64,000 bases of DNA, taken from contig JAFKKN010000001.1 in assembly GCA_017305535.1 (NCBI GenBank), forward strand, positions 62,001 through 126,000, written 5' to 3'. Below, in pieces: positions 46,618 to 55,880 of the stretch. The translations under genes and the position numbers were made by a program. This DNA is from Hyphomicrobiales bacterium. GTDB lineage: Bacteria > Pseudomonadota > Alphaproteobacteria > Rhizobiales > Xanthobacteraceae. The number at the start of each line of letters is the position of its first letter. Position 1 is the first letter of the stretch. The notes below the pieces were generated by a model. The model saw only the letters and a program-made list of their open reading frames with translations, had not been told where the DNA came from and ran no database searches.

Positions 46618-48501
46618 TCATTTTATGAACCCGATCGATATCCACGGGATAGCCGCAACCACGATCAATCCGACCAGCAGCGCCAGCATGTATCCGAGGA
46701 TCGGCTTGACGCCTTCGGCGGGATCGACGCGCCCGACCGCGCAAGCTGCATAGTAGCCTACGCCGAATGGCGGAGCGAACAATCCGATTCCCATCGCGAG
46801 GATCACGATCATTGCATAATGGACCTCATGAACGCCGACCGCCTGGGCAATCGGGAACAGCAATGGTCCGAACAGCACGATGGCCGGAATACCTTCTAGC
46901 ACGCTGCCAAGCACCATGAAGGCGATGATCGACACCGCGATGAAGGTGGCCGAGCCGCCGGGCAAGCCTGTCATCGCCGCCGCCAGCGAGCGCGAGAAGC
47001 CGGATTGCGTCAGGCCCCACGCCATGCCGGTCGCGGTGCCGATGATGAACAGGATGGCGCCGGAGAGACTGGCGGTTTCGATCAGCATCGGGCGCAGGCG
47101 CCGCCAATCGAACTGCCGATAGATGACGAGGCCGATCACCACGGCATAGACGATGCCGATGGTCGACACTTCGGTCGCGGTGGCGACGCCTTCGACCACC
47201 GCGGCGCGGATCACGAACGGCAATGCCAGCGCGGGCAGGGCGACGACGAAGCTGCGAAGGATTTCCGGCAGGCCGACCTTCTGGACGTGACCGAGGTCCT
47301 CGTGGCGATAGCGCCACCACACCAGCGCCGATAGCGTCACCGCCAGCACGGCGCCGGGCAGCATGCCGCCGGTGAACAGCGCCGCGATCGATACGCCGGT
47401 GACGGAGCCAATGGTGATCAGCACGAGGCTCGGCGGAATGGTTTCGGTCTGCGCACCGGTGGCCGAGAGCAGGGCGACGAGATCGCCCGGCTTGGCGCCA
47501 CGGGCCTTCATTTCGGGAAACAGCACCGGTGCCACCGCCGCCATGTCGGCCGCCTTCGAGCCGGAAATGCCCGACACCAGATACATCGCGCCGATCAGCA
47601 CGTAGTGCAGGCCACCGCGGACATGGCCAAGCAGGTTGGCGAGGAAGCCGACCATGGCGCGCGCCATGCCGGTCATTTCGATCAGCAGTCCGAGGAAGAC
47701 GAACAGCGGCACCGCCAGCAGGATGAGGTGGCTCATGCCCTCGTCCATTCGGCCGACCAGCACCATCAACGGCGTATGCGTCGTCAGCGCCAGATAGCCC
47801 AGCACCGACAGGCCGAACGCGAATGCGATCGGCACGCCCGCCAGCACGCAGGAGCCGGCCACCAGCACGAAAAAGATGATCAGGTTCAGGTTGCCCAGTT
47901 GCCGCAGCCATGGCTGAAGCAGCCACAGCGCGGCAATCACGACCGCCACCGAGGCGATCGCCGCGAGCAACACCCGGATATTGCGGATGCGCGCCAGTTG
48001 GAGCAGGGCGAATAACCCCATCAAGCAGATGCCAACCGGCAACGCGGCGGCGCGCCAGCTATTGGATATCTCCAGCGCCGGCGTGGTGATGAAACTTTCC
48101 TCGTAGGCATATTCCCACGACGGCAAGGCGATCAGGGCGAGGAATGCCAGCGCCGAGCAGATCGCCACGGTCTCGAGATAGGCCCGCATCGCGGGCTGTG
48201 AGCCGGCGACCAGCGCCGTCATCCGCATATGTTCGGAGCGGCGGAGGGCGACCACAGCCCCAAGCATGGCAAGCCAGAGAAACAGGATCGAAGCCAGTTC
48301 GTCCGACCAGATCAGCGGGCTATGAAAGACGTAACGCGACACCACGCCGGCGAACAGGATGATGATCTCGACCACCACCAGCAGCGCGGTCGGTATTTCG
48401 ACCAGGAGCCCGAGCCAGTGCTCGAGCGCTCCCAGCGGCGGTCGGCGCGGAGGTGTGGAAGCCCCCGCGCCGACCGGCATATCCGATGTTTCAGTATGCA
48501 C
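46618..48501 (-). CDS. TRAP transporter fused permease (DctQ-DctM)
   Basis: A 627-residue inner-membrane protein. The first about 195 residues form the small DctQ-like four-helix subunit (WSDELASILFLWLAMLGA). The rest is the large DctM-like permease with GVPIAFAFGLSVLGY, AVPLFVFLGLLIEMTG, VSGISGSKAADMAAVAPV and a further C-terminal helical bundle. The fusion is a known arrangement. It imports a carboxylate or similar solute with the neighbouring DctP, using sodium or proton gradients. It lies 112 bp upstream of the acyl-CoA ligase gene. Confidence 0.9.
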   Translation of the reverse strand: MHTETSDMPVGAGASTPPRRPPLGALEHWLGLLVEIPTALLVVVEIIILFAGVVSRYVFHSPLIWSDELASILFLWLAMLGAVVALRRSEHMRMTALVAGSQPAMRAYLETVAICSALAFLALIALPSWEYAYEESFITTPALEISNSWRAAALPVGICLMGLFALLQLARIRNIRVLLAAIASVAVVIAALWLLQPWLRQLGNLNLIIFFVLVAGSCVLAGVPIAFAFGLSVLGYLALTTHTPLMVLVGRMDEGMSHLILLAVPLFVFLGLLIEMTGMARAMVGFLANLLGHVRGGLHYVLIGAMYLVSGISGSKAADMAAVAPVLFPEMKARGAKPGDLVALLSATGAQTETIPPSLVLITIGSVTGVSIAALFTGGMLPGAVLAVTLSALVWWRYRHEDLGHVQKVGLPEILRSFVVALPALALPFVIRAAVVEGVATATEVSTIGIVYAVVIGLVIYRQFDWRRLRPMLIETASLSGAILFIIGTATGMAWGLTQSGFSRSLAAAMTGLPGGSATFIAVSIIAFMVLGSVLEGIPAIVLFGPLLFPIAQAVGVHEVHYAMIVILAMGIGLFAPPFGVGYYAACAVGRVDPAEGVKPILGYMLALLVGLIVVAAIPWISIGFIK

Positions 48502-48525
48502 CGTCGCGATCCGTTACGCGGCTGC

Positions 48526-49545
48526 TTAAGCGAGCTTGCCGACCGATTTTTCCAGCAGCTCCCAAGCCTGGTCGCCGTACTTGCCCTTCCACTCGGCATA
48601 GAACTTGGCGTCGCGCAGCTTCTGGCGGAACGGCGCTACGTCGGGCTGGTTGAAGATCAAACCCTTGCCCTTCAATTCCTCCATCACCGTCGCGTTGAGT
48701 TTCTCGGTGTCGGCGCGTTCCTTGACCGCCGCGGCGTTGATGTTCTTGGCAACAATATCGCGGACATCAGCCGGCAGTTTTTCCCACGCCCGGCGGTTAG
48801 CCAGATACCAGAATCCATCCCACATATGATTCGTGAGCGAGCAATATTTCTGCACTTCGTACAGCTTCGCGGTGGAGATCAGGGCGAGGGGGTTCTCCTG
48901 CCCTTCGACGATCTTGGTTTGCAGCGCCGAGTAAACCTCGCTGAAGTTGATCGAGGCGGGCGAAGCATCGAACGCCTTGAACATCGAGGTCCACAGCGGT
49001 GACACCGGCACCCGGATCTTGAAGCCCTTGAAGTCATCCGGGCCGTTGATCGGCTTGGTCGACGACGTGGTCTGGCGGAAGCCGTTGTCCCAGATCTTGT
49101 CCATCACGATCAGGTTTGCCTTGTTGATCTGACCGCGCACATAGGCGCCGAGATCGCCGTCCATGGCTTTCCAGACCGTGGCGTAGTCCGGGAACGCGAA
49201 GCCGATACCGTTGATCGAGGCCGCCGGCACCAGTGTCGACAGGATCAGGCCCGACAGCGTGAAGAACTCGACGCCGCCGGAGCGGATCTGGCTGAGCATA
49301 TCGGTGTCGGAACCAAGCTGGTTGTTCGGGAAGATTTGCAGATCGAAGCGGCCGTTGGTCTCGGTCTTGATCGCCGCCGACATCTCCTTGGCGCGCACGT
49401 TCAACGGATGAGAGTCCGGCAGGTTGTTGGCGAACTTGTAGGTGAATTCGGCTTGCTGAGCCCGAGCGACCAGCGGCGCGCCAAGGCTGCCCATGACACC
49501 GGCCGCTGCGGATGCCTTCAACAAAGTCCGACGTGAGAAATGCAT
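48526..49545 (-). CDS. TRAP transporter substrate-binding protein DctP
   Basis: A 339-residue periplasmic binding protein. A Tat-type signal (SRRTLLKASAAAG, then GAPLVARAQQ) precedes the mature domain: YKFANNLPDSHPLN, FPNNQLGSDTDMLSQIRSGG, KIRVPVSPLW and a C-terminal helical region. The natural start is ATG 49545, which gives the RR motif near residue 5; the upstream in-frame extension is unlike a signal. It precedes the fused permease, with 24 bp between them. Confidence 0.88.
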   Translation of the reverse strand: MHFSRRTLLKASAAAGVMGSLGAPLVARAQQAEFTYKFANNLPDSHPLNVRAKEMSAAIKTETNGRFDLQIFPNNQLGSDTDMLSQIRSGGVEFFTLSGLILSTLVPAASINGIGFAFPDYATVWKAMDGDLGAYVRGQINKANLIVMDKIWDNGFRQTTSSTKPINGPDDFKGFKIRVPVSPLWTSMFKAFDASPASINFSEVYSALQTKIVEGQENPLALISTAKLYEVQKYCSLTNHMWDGFWYLANRRAWEKLPADVRDIVAKNINAAAVKERADTEKLNATVMEELKGKGLIFNQPDVAPFRQKLRDAKFYAEWKGKYGDQAWELLEKSVGKLA

Positions 49546-50082
49546 CGATCGTCTCCCTGATCTTTTTCTTGCAATGCCAATTGGTGCGAAACAACGCTGG
49601 GCGCTGGTCGCCGGGACAGTGTGGTTATTCGTCATCATCCCACAGTGGTCCGGTCAAGCGTTTTCGGTCAGCGATAACGCGGTAGCGGCGTCAGAGCGGT
49701 GCCGGATCGAGCGGAATGCGCGGCCGCCGAAAACAACCGGTGGGACGGCTGTTGCGAACAATTTGATCTAACATCCTGAAAATCCATTGGCTTTTATATT
49801 CCATAATATACCTTATGCGAATTATGGATATGGCGATCCAGGACTGCGCTGTGATGGCAAAGCCGTCTTGAACTTAGGTCGCCCCTTCAATGTCGTCAGG
49901 CCGGTCAACGTCACGCGATCGGCTCCCGTTCGCTGGCCTTCATTCCACAGATTGAAGCGCTCGACCTGCCGTTGTCGTTGCCAGATCGTGTGGACGATGA
50001 TGGAAATCGAATCCGCGAATTTCAAACCGCGACGTCGCTGACACGACGCCTACGAGGCGCGATTGGACATCGGAGAACAACA
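49546..50082. promoter_or_regulatory. Divergent promoter region with inverted repeat, TRAP operon and CoA-transferase
   Basis: 537 bp between divergent genes. The AT-rich centre at 49790-49830 contains CCATAAT (49801-49807) and ATTATGG (49821-49827) as 7-bp inverted arms with a 13-bp spacer, a likely regulator-binding site. No regulator gene is adjacent. A few short open frames are not supported. Confidence 0.5.
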
Positions 50083-51279
50083 ATGACCCACGACGGAATG
50101 GGACCGACCCATGAGGCGCCGTATCGCGGCATTCGGGTGCTCGACTTCGGCCAAGGCATCGCTTCGCCGTATTGCGGCGCGCTGCTGGCCGCCCATGGTG
50201 CCGACGTCATCAAAGTCGAGCCGCCCGAGGGCGACTGGTCACGGCGGCTCGGCACCACATATGGACGCCACACCGCCATCTCATCGGTGTTCAATCGCGG
50301 CAAGCGCAGCTTGTGTCTCGACCTCAAATCGGCGGACGCGCGTGCCGTGGCCCAGCGTCTTGCCGCCGACAGCGACATCTTCATCGAGGGCTTTCGGCCC
50401 GGTGTCGCGGCGCGGCTCGGGCTCGGCTACGAGGAACTGAGCCGCGAGAATCCGCGGCTGATCTATCTGTCGGTCAGCGGATTCGGGCAGGTGGGACCCT
50501 CTTCCGACCGGCCCTGCTCCGACTCCGTTGCGCAGGCCTTCGCTGGTCTCGTCTCCATCAATCGTGGCGACGACGGAATTCCGCATCGCGTCGGGACGCC
50601 GATCTCCGATGTCGCGACCGGCGCTTATGCCTTCCAGGCCATCGGCACCGCGTTGTTTGCGCGCGCGAGTGTCGGCGCCGGACGCTGGATCGACATCAGC
50701 CTGACGCAAACCACGGCGGCCCTGCTCGGCCACAAGTTCGCGGAATTCATGCTGGAAGGCGGCGCGCCGCGCGCGCTCAACGTGCCGGCCGGAACGTATC
50801 GGTCCAAGGATGGCTGGCTGATGGTGACGCTGGTGAACGAGCCGCAATACCAGCGGCTGTGCGCGGTGCTCGGCCGTAGCGATCTCGCGGCCGACCCGAG
50901 GTTTTCGAACTTCGCTAAACGCTCCGACGCGGCGGATGTCTTGATTGCTGAAGTCCGCGCGGCGCTGCTGACAAAGACCACGAGCGAATGGCTGGCGGCT
51001 TTGCACGCCGCGGACATCATCGCGGAACGCATTCTCGATCCGGGCGAATGGCTGGCCGCACCTCACGTGACTGCGGTCCACGGCGCCGTGAAGACCGAGA
51101 CGCCAGGCGTCGGTCCGGTTTACGCCGCGCGGACGCCGGGCGCGGCGGGGTTTGCGGAAGATATGTTGTCGCCCTCACCCGATCTCGGCCAGCACAGCCG
51201 CGAGGTGCTGCGGGACAATGGTTATGCCGAAGCAGATATTGACGCGCTGTACGAAAGTGGTGCGGTTATCGGTACGTAG
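50083..51279 (+). CDS. Family III CoA-transferase (CaiB/BaiF type)
   Basis: A 398-residue enzyme moving CoA between organic acids. The N-terminal RVLDFGQGIASPYCGALLAAHGADVIKVEPP motif is strong, followed by SVFNRGKRSLCLDL and the GVAARLGLGYEEL segment. The catalytic Asp is expected in the DSVAQAFAG region. It is divergent from the TRAP operon, so the two may be co-regulated and handle the same substrate. ATG 50083 has GAGAAC upstream; a longer frame from 49972 is less likely. Confidence 0.88.
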   Translation: MTHDGMGPTHEAPYRGIRVLDFGQGIASPYCGALLAAHGADVIKVEPPEGDWSRRLGTTYGRHTAISSVFNRGKRSLCLDLKSADARAVAQRLAADSDIFIEGFRPGVAARLGLGYEELSRENPRLIYLSVSGFGQVGPSSDRPCSDSVAQAFAGLVSINRGDDGIPHRVGTPISDVATGAYAFQAIGTALFARASVGAGRWIDISLTQTTAALLGHKFAEFMLEGGAPRALNVPAGTYRSKDGWLMVTLVNEPQYQRLCAVLGRSDLAADPRFSNFAKRSDAADVLIAEVRAALLTKTTSEWLAALHAADIIAERILDPGEWLAAPHVTAVHGAVKTETPGVGPVYAARTPGAAGFAEDMLSPSPDLGQHSREVLRDNGYAEADIDALYESGAVIGT

Positions 51280-51594
51280 GTGTCAGCCCCTCGCAACTAA
51301 TCGTGTTGCGGGGAAATTACTTACGTAGAGATACGAATAGCCCGATTTTCTGGTGATTTCCGGACAAGATCATATTTTACGCGGTGCTTGACGGTGTTTT
51401 TTCACATGGCGATAACCAACGCCAGATTTAGTTGCACTCCCCTCGCCGCAACAACCAAAAAATTCAGTCTCTCCCGATACCCTTGCCGGCGATCCTCAGA
51501 AGAGGTGGATTGCAAGGGTCAGAATTTCCATGACGTTTGGCACCGGCGACCGGCGAAGTATTCGCAAACCTGATCACGTGGAAGCGGCTTAAGC
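51280..51594. other. Intergenic region before the MHYT-GGDEF-EAL gene
   Basis: 315 bp with no supported gene. It is moderately AT-rich around 51340-51400 and should contain the promoter of the downstream signalling gene; no obvious operator palindrome was noted. Confidence 0.4.
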
Positions 51595-53706
51595 ATGACC
51601 GCGGTGATCGGATGCATGATCTACGAGCACAATCCATGGCTCCTGGCGGCGGCCGTGGTGGTGTGTATCGTCAGTTCGTGGGGCGTCATGCGGCTGTTCA
51701 GTCGGGCGACGACGCGCAGAAACCTTCAAAAAATAGTTTGGCATTTCCTGACCGCAATCCTTGCAGGATCCGCGATCTGGTCGACCCACTTCATTGCCCT
51801 GATCGGCTTCGATTCCGGCGCGCCGTTTGAGTTCGATCCGGCCTTCACCACCATCTCTCTGCTTGTTGCCATGGTTGGTGCGGCGTGCGGTTTCGTTGTT
51901 GCCGCGAGCGGTTGGTTTCGTTTGGCTCCGTTGGTCGGCGGCGCCATTGTCGGAATGGCGGTCAGCGCCATGCACTACGCCGGGATGATCGCCTATCGCG
52001 TACAAGGCATCGTTTCGTGGAACGAAGACTATGTTGTAGCCTCGATTGCTTCCGCGATCTTGTTTTCCGCCGGCGCATTTCATGTCGCGATGAATCGCGA
52101 AGCTTTGAAACATTCCGAAGCTTTGGCCGTCGCTCTGCTGGTTCTTGCCATCCTGACGCTACATCTCACGGGTATGACGGCGTTTCATGTCGAGCCGTTG
52201 CTGATTGAAAATCGTTTTTCCAATCCCGCCGCGCTGCAAGCCCTGGGATTCGCGGTTGCCGGTGTTGCCGTGTTGATCGGGTGCGCGGGCCTTGCCGGGT
52301 ACCTGATCGACGAGGGTGTTCGCGCCGAATCTTACAAAGAACTGCAGAAAATGGCGCTGCATGACAGCCTCACGGGATTGCCCAACCGGCGGAGTTTCAA
52401 CGAACGGCTCGATCAGGAAATTCAGCTTGCCAAGGAGACTGGCGGAAAGGTTGCGCTGGTTGGAATTGATCTCGATCGCTTCAAGGAGATCAACGACCTG
52501 CGCGGTCATGCCGCCGGCGACGAGGTGCTGAAGATGCTCGCCGGACGCATGATGGGCGCCTTGCAGGAGAATGAATTCGTTGCCCGCCTGGGTGGTGATG
52601 AATTCGGCGCCATTCATCGGACGCACGTGCATGTCGACTTGCTCGATTTTCTGAATCGGATCGAGGCGGTGCTATCAAATCTGATCACTCTCGACGGTTA
52701 TGAATTTGTGCCGAGCGCAAGTATCGGCGTTGCCGTCTATCCCGATAACGCCGTCGACAAACCGACGCTGGTCAATAACGCCGACCTCGCAATGTATCGG
52801 GCAAAATCAGACATCGCGCGAGCGATATGTTTCTACGAGCCGTCCATGGACGAAGCTGTTCGTGCTCGCCGTGGCCTCGCAAACGAACTGCGCGAGGCTA
52901 TGCTGCACAACCAGCTCGACATTCACTATCAAGTGCAAACTTCGGTCGCGACCGGCGGGATCGTCGGCTATGAAGCCCTGCTGCGTTGGGAGCATCCACA
53001 GCGCGGTTTTATCCCGCCGTCGGAGTTCATTCCGGTCGCGGAAGAAACCGGACTGATTATCCAACTCGGCGAATGGGTGCTGCGGACCGCGTGCCTTAAC
53101 GCGGCATCGTGGAATCCTCCGTATAAAGTTTCGGTCAATGTTTCCGCGGTCCAATTCGCTCATGTCGATCTTCGCAAGATCATCATGGAAAGCCTGCTGT
53201 TGAGCGGCCTGCCCGCCGACCGGCTTGAACTGGAGCTGACCGAGACGACCATATTCGCGAACAAGGAACGGTCGCTGCATATCCTCCGGCAAATCAAGGC
53301 TCTTGGCGTCAAGGTCGCCCTAGACGATTTCGGCACCGGATATTCGTCGCTGGATACACTGCGCTCGTTTCCATTCGATAAGATCAAACTCGATCGTTCC
53401 TTTATTATTGAAGTCGAGTCCAGCTTGCAGGCGAAAGCGATTATTCGTGCGGTCCTCGCATTGGGCAAAAGCCTGGCCATTCCGGTCTTGGCCGAAGGTA
53501 TCGAGACGGAGGGACAGCTCGCATTGCTCAGACATGAGGGATGTGACGAAGTGCAGGGCTATTTACTCGGACGACCGGCGCCACTGAAGCAAATTATCGC
53601 TAGTGGACAGATCACATCGTTTGACAGCACCACAGCGCGAGAGGCGCGCATTGCTGCCCCACTGGACGACATCGAGCTGTTAGAGAAAATCGCTCGCTTC
53701 GCCTAA
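51595..53706 (+). CDS. Membrane c-di-GMP signalling protein: MHYT-GGDEF-EAL
   Basis: A 703-residue protein. Seven predicted membrane helices in the N-terminal 230 residues carry MHYT-type motifs (WSTHFIAL, SAMHYAGM, LHLTGM), proposed to bind copper or sense a gas. A GGDEF domain (about 250-410) has LPNRRSFNERLDQ and GGDEF in LGGDEFGAI; no RxxD I-site precedes it. The EAL domain (about 430-690) has YEALLRW, DDFGTGYSSL and AEGIETEGQL, so phosphodiesterase activity is plausible. Net c-di-GMP direction cannot be told. Confidence 0.92.
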   Translation: MTAVIGCMIYEHNPWLLAAAVVVCIVSSWGVMRLFSRATTRRNLQKIVWHFLTAILAGSAIWSTHFIALIGFDSGAPFEFDPAFTTISLLVAMVGAACGFVVAASGWFRLAPLVGGAIVGMAVSAMHYAGMIAYRVQGIVSWNEDYVVASIASAILFSAGAFHVAMNREALKHSEALAVALLVLAILTLHLTGMTAFHVEPLLIENRFSNPAALQALGFAVAGVAVLIGCAGLAGYLIDEGVRAESYKELQKMALHDSLTGLPNRRSFNERLDQEIQLAKETGGKVALVGIDLDRFKEINDLRGHAAGDEVLKMLAGRMMGALQENEFVARLGGDEFGAIHRTHVHVDLLDFLNRIEAVLSNLITLDGYEFVPSASIGVAVYPDNAVDKPTLVNNADLAMYRAKSDIARAICFYEPSMDEAVRARRGLANELREAMLHNQLDIHYQVQTSVATGGIVGYEALLRWEHPQRGFIPPSEFIPVAEETGLIIQLGEWVLRTACLNAASWNPPYKVSVNVSAVQFAHVDLRKIIMESLLLSGLPADRLELELTETTIFANKERSLHILRQIKALGVKVALDDFGTGYSSLDTLRSFPFDKIKLDRSFIIEVESSLQAKAIIRAVLALGKSLAIPVLAEGIETEGQLALLRHEGCDEVQGYLLGRPAPLKQIIASGQITSFDSTTAREARIAAPLDDIELLEKIARFA

Positions 53707-53757
53707 CCCAAACGCGCAACTGGACCAGTTCTTGGGGTGGGCTTGAGCCGCAATCGG

Positions 53758-54171
53758 TTAGTAGATTGCCCAGACACCGGGTGTTACCAGTTCGAGCAGG
53801 TGGTTGTCTGGATCGCGGAAGTATATGCTGTGGCCGCCGCGTGGCCAGGTCGTGCGGGCTTCGATAGCGACACCCTGGTCCACGAGTTGCGCTTCCCACC
53901 CCGGCAATTCGTCGGATGTCACGGCGAACGCAATGTGCAGGGGACCGTGACCGTCATGCGGCGGAATGGTGCCACCCGGCAGATGCACCGTTTCCAATGT
54001 CGCGCCGCGCTTGAACAGCAACAGGACACTGCGGCCGCCGACATCGAAGGCCGCGAAGCGTGCGTCCTGATTCAGTGCCGTAAGGCCAAGAATGTCACGA
54101 TAGAATGCGATGGCACGTGCGAGGTCGTCGACGTAGAGCGCGGTTTCAATGACGCCGGAGAGCTTCGGCAT
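53758..54171 (-). CDS. VOC-family (glyoxalase/dioxygenase-like) protein
   Basis: A 137-residue protein of the vicinal-oxygen-chelate fold: TALYVDDLARAIAFYRDILGL at the N-terminus, a LHIAFAV His, and a C-terminal YFRDPDNHLLELVTPG with Glu. The metal-site His and Glu positions look kept. The substrate is unknown. It is the last gene on the minus strand after the suf genes, separated from the sufT-like gene by 12 bp, so it may be part of the same transcript. Confidence 0.83.
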   Translation of the reverse strand: MPKLSGVIETALYVDDLARAIAFYRDILGLTALNQDARFAAFDVGGRSVLLLFKRGATLETVHLPGGTIPPHDGHGPLHIAFAVTSDELPGWEAQLVDQGVAIEARTTWPRGGHSIYFRDPDNHLLELVTPGVWAIY

Positions 54172-54183
54172 CACGGCACTGCC

Positions 54184-54567
54184 TCACCACATGTTCAAGA
54201 CGAGACGCGCTTCGTCGCTCATGCGCTCGGGAGTCCAGGCGGGCTCCCAGACGATGCTGACGTTGACGATGCCGATGCCGGCGACGCTGGCGACGGCGTT
54301 CTCCACCATGGTCGGCAGCTCGGCGGCGGCCGGGCAATTCGGCGTGGTCAGGGTCATCTCGATATCGACGGAACGATCGTCCTTGATATCGACCTTGTAG
54401 ATCAGTCCGAGTTCGTAGATGTCCGCCGGAATTTCCGGGTCGAACACGGTTTTCAGCGCGGCAACGATTTCGATGCCGAGCCGTTCGGTTTCCTCGGGCG
54501 GCAGCGCCGATATCGTCTGCACATTGGCAACGGCCTTCTCGGTCTTGGTATCAGCAGTATCCGTCAT
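54184..54567 (-). CDS. sufT: SUF-associated DUF59/MIP18 protein (SufT-like)
   Basis: A 127-residue protein with the DUF59 core (DPEIPADIYELGLIYKV, TLTTPNCPAAAEL, GIVNVSIVWEPAWTPERMSDEAR). SufT proteins assist Fe-S cluster maturation. Its start overlaps the sufS stop by 4 bp. The N-terminal 25 residues are a less conserved extension. Confidence 0.87.
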   Translation of the reverse strand: MTDTADTKTEKAVANVQTISALPPEETERLGIEIVAALKTVFDPEIPADIYELGLIYKVDIKDDRSVDIEMTLTTPNCPAAAELPTMVENAVASVAGIGIVNVSIVWEPAWTPERMSDEARLVLNMW

Positions 54568-55808
54568 GAGAACAAATCCCGCGCCTTGAGCAGCGCTTCC
54601 GCCAGATGATCGACTTCGGCACGCGTATTATACAGGCCAAACGACGCCCGGCACGTGGCCGTGACGTTGAACCGTTCCAAAAGCGGCATTACGCAGTGAG
54701 TGCCGGCGCGGACCGCGACCCCTGCCCGGTCGATCACGGTGGCGACATCATGGGGATGTGCGCCCTTGAGTTCGAACGAGATCACCGGTCCCTTGTCCCT
54801 GGCGGTGCCGATGATCCGCAGCGAATTGATTTCGCGCAGGCGATCCTGCGCATAGGTCAGAAGATCGTGCTCGTGCGCCGCGATGCGCGCCTTGCCGATC
54901 GAATTGACGTAGTCGATGGCGGCACCCAGGCCGATGGCCTCGACGATCGCTGGCGTACCCGCTTCGAATTTGTGCGGCGGATCGCCGTAGGTGACGAAAT
55001 CGCGTCCGACCTCGCGGATCATTTCGCCGCCGCCGTTGTAAGGACGCATGGCGACGAGGTGATCGTACTTTGCATACAGCACGCCGATCCCGGTCGGCCC
55101 ATAAACCTTGTGGCCCGTGAAGACGTAGAAATCGCAGTCGATGTCCTGCACGTCGATGTCGAGATGCACCGCGCCCTGGCTGCCGTCCACCAGCACCGGA
55201 ATGCCGCGCGCATGCGCAATGCGCGTTACTTCCTTGACCGGCACGACGGTGCCGAGCGCGTTCGACATCTGGGTAATGGCGACAATTTTGGTTTTCGGCG
55301 TCAGCAGCTTCTCGAATTCGTCGATCAGGAAGTTGCCTTCGTCGTCAACCGGCGCCCACTTGATCACCGCGCCATGGCGCTCGCGCAGGAAATGCCACGG
55401 CACGATGTTGGAGTGATGCTCCATGATCGAGAGCACGATCTCGTCGCCGGCCTTGATGTTCGGTTCACCCCATGACGACGCCACGAGGTTGAGCGCTTCG
55501 GTTGCATTGCGGGTGAAGATGATTTCCTCGTTGCGTCGCGCGTTGAGGAAAGCCGCCGCCCTTGCGCGGCCGCCCTCGTAGGCTTCGGTGGCGGCGTTGG
55601 CGAGGTAGTGCAGGCCGCGATGCACGTTGGCGTATTCGGACCGGTAGGCTTGCGTCATGCGGTCGAGCACGGCATTCGGCTTCTGCGCCGACGCGGCGTT
55701 GTCGAGATAGACCAGCGGCTTGCCGTAGACCTGCATCGCCAGCGCCGGAAAATCTTCCCGCACGCGCATGACATCATAAGAACCGTTAGCGACCGCCGGG
55801 TGGGTCAT
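54564..55808 (-). CDS. sufS: Cysteine desulfurase SufS (group II)
   Basis: A PLP enzyme of 414 residues that takes sulfur from cysteine for cluster assembly. The Schiff-base Lys is in FTGHKVYGPTG, and the active Cys is in RAGTHCVMPLL, the group II pattern. The N-terminal DFPALAMQVYGKPLVYLDNAA motif is typical. I prefer ATG 55808 over TTG 55817. A hairpin lies between it and sufD. No SufE or SufU gene is adjacent. Confidence 0.92.
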   Translation of the reverse strand: MTHPAVANGSYDVMRVREDFPALAMQVYGKPLVYLDNAASAQKPNAVLDRMTQAYRSEYANVHRGLHYLANAATEAYEGGRARAAAFLNARRNEEIIFTRNATEALNLVASSWGEPNIKAGDEIVLSIMEHHSNIVPWHFLRERHGAVIKWAPVDDEGNFLIDEFEKLLTPKTKIVAITQMSNALGTVVPVKEVTRIAHARGIPVLVDGSQGAVHLDIDVQDIDCDFYVFTGHKVYGPTGIGVLYAKYDHLVAMRPYNGGGEMIREVGRDFVTYGDPPHKFEAGTPAIVEAIGLGAAIDYVNSIGKARIAAHEHDLLTYAQDRLREINSLRIIGTARDKGPVISFELKGAHPHDVATVIDRAGVAVRAGTHCVMPLLERFNVTATCRASFGLYNTRAEVDHLAEALLKARDLFS

Positions 55809-55846
55809 CTTATTCAACTTTCATACCCATGGTCATTACATGCCTT

Positions 55847-55875
55847 GGAGCGCTCCCGTGTGAAGGGAACGCTCC
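55847..55875. other. Hairpin between sufD and sufS
   Basis: GGAGCG (55847-55852) pairs with CGCTCC (55870-55875), with an inner TCCC/GGGA stem after one mismatch and a 7-base loop. It lies in the 72-bp gap inside the suf operon and could be a processing or stability element, since no T-tract follows on the minus strand. Confidence 0.5.
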
Positions 55876-55880
55876 TCCGA

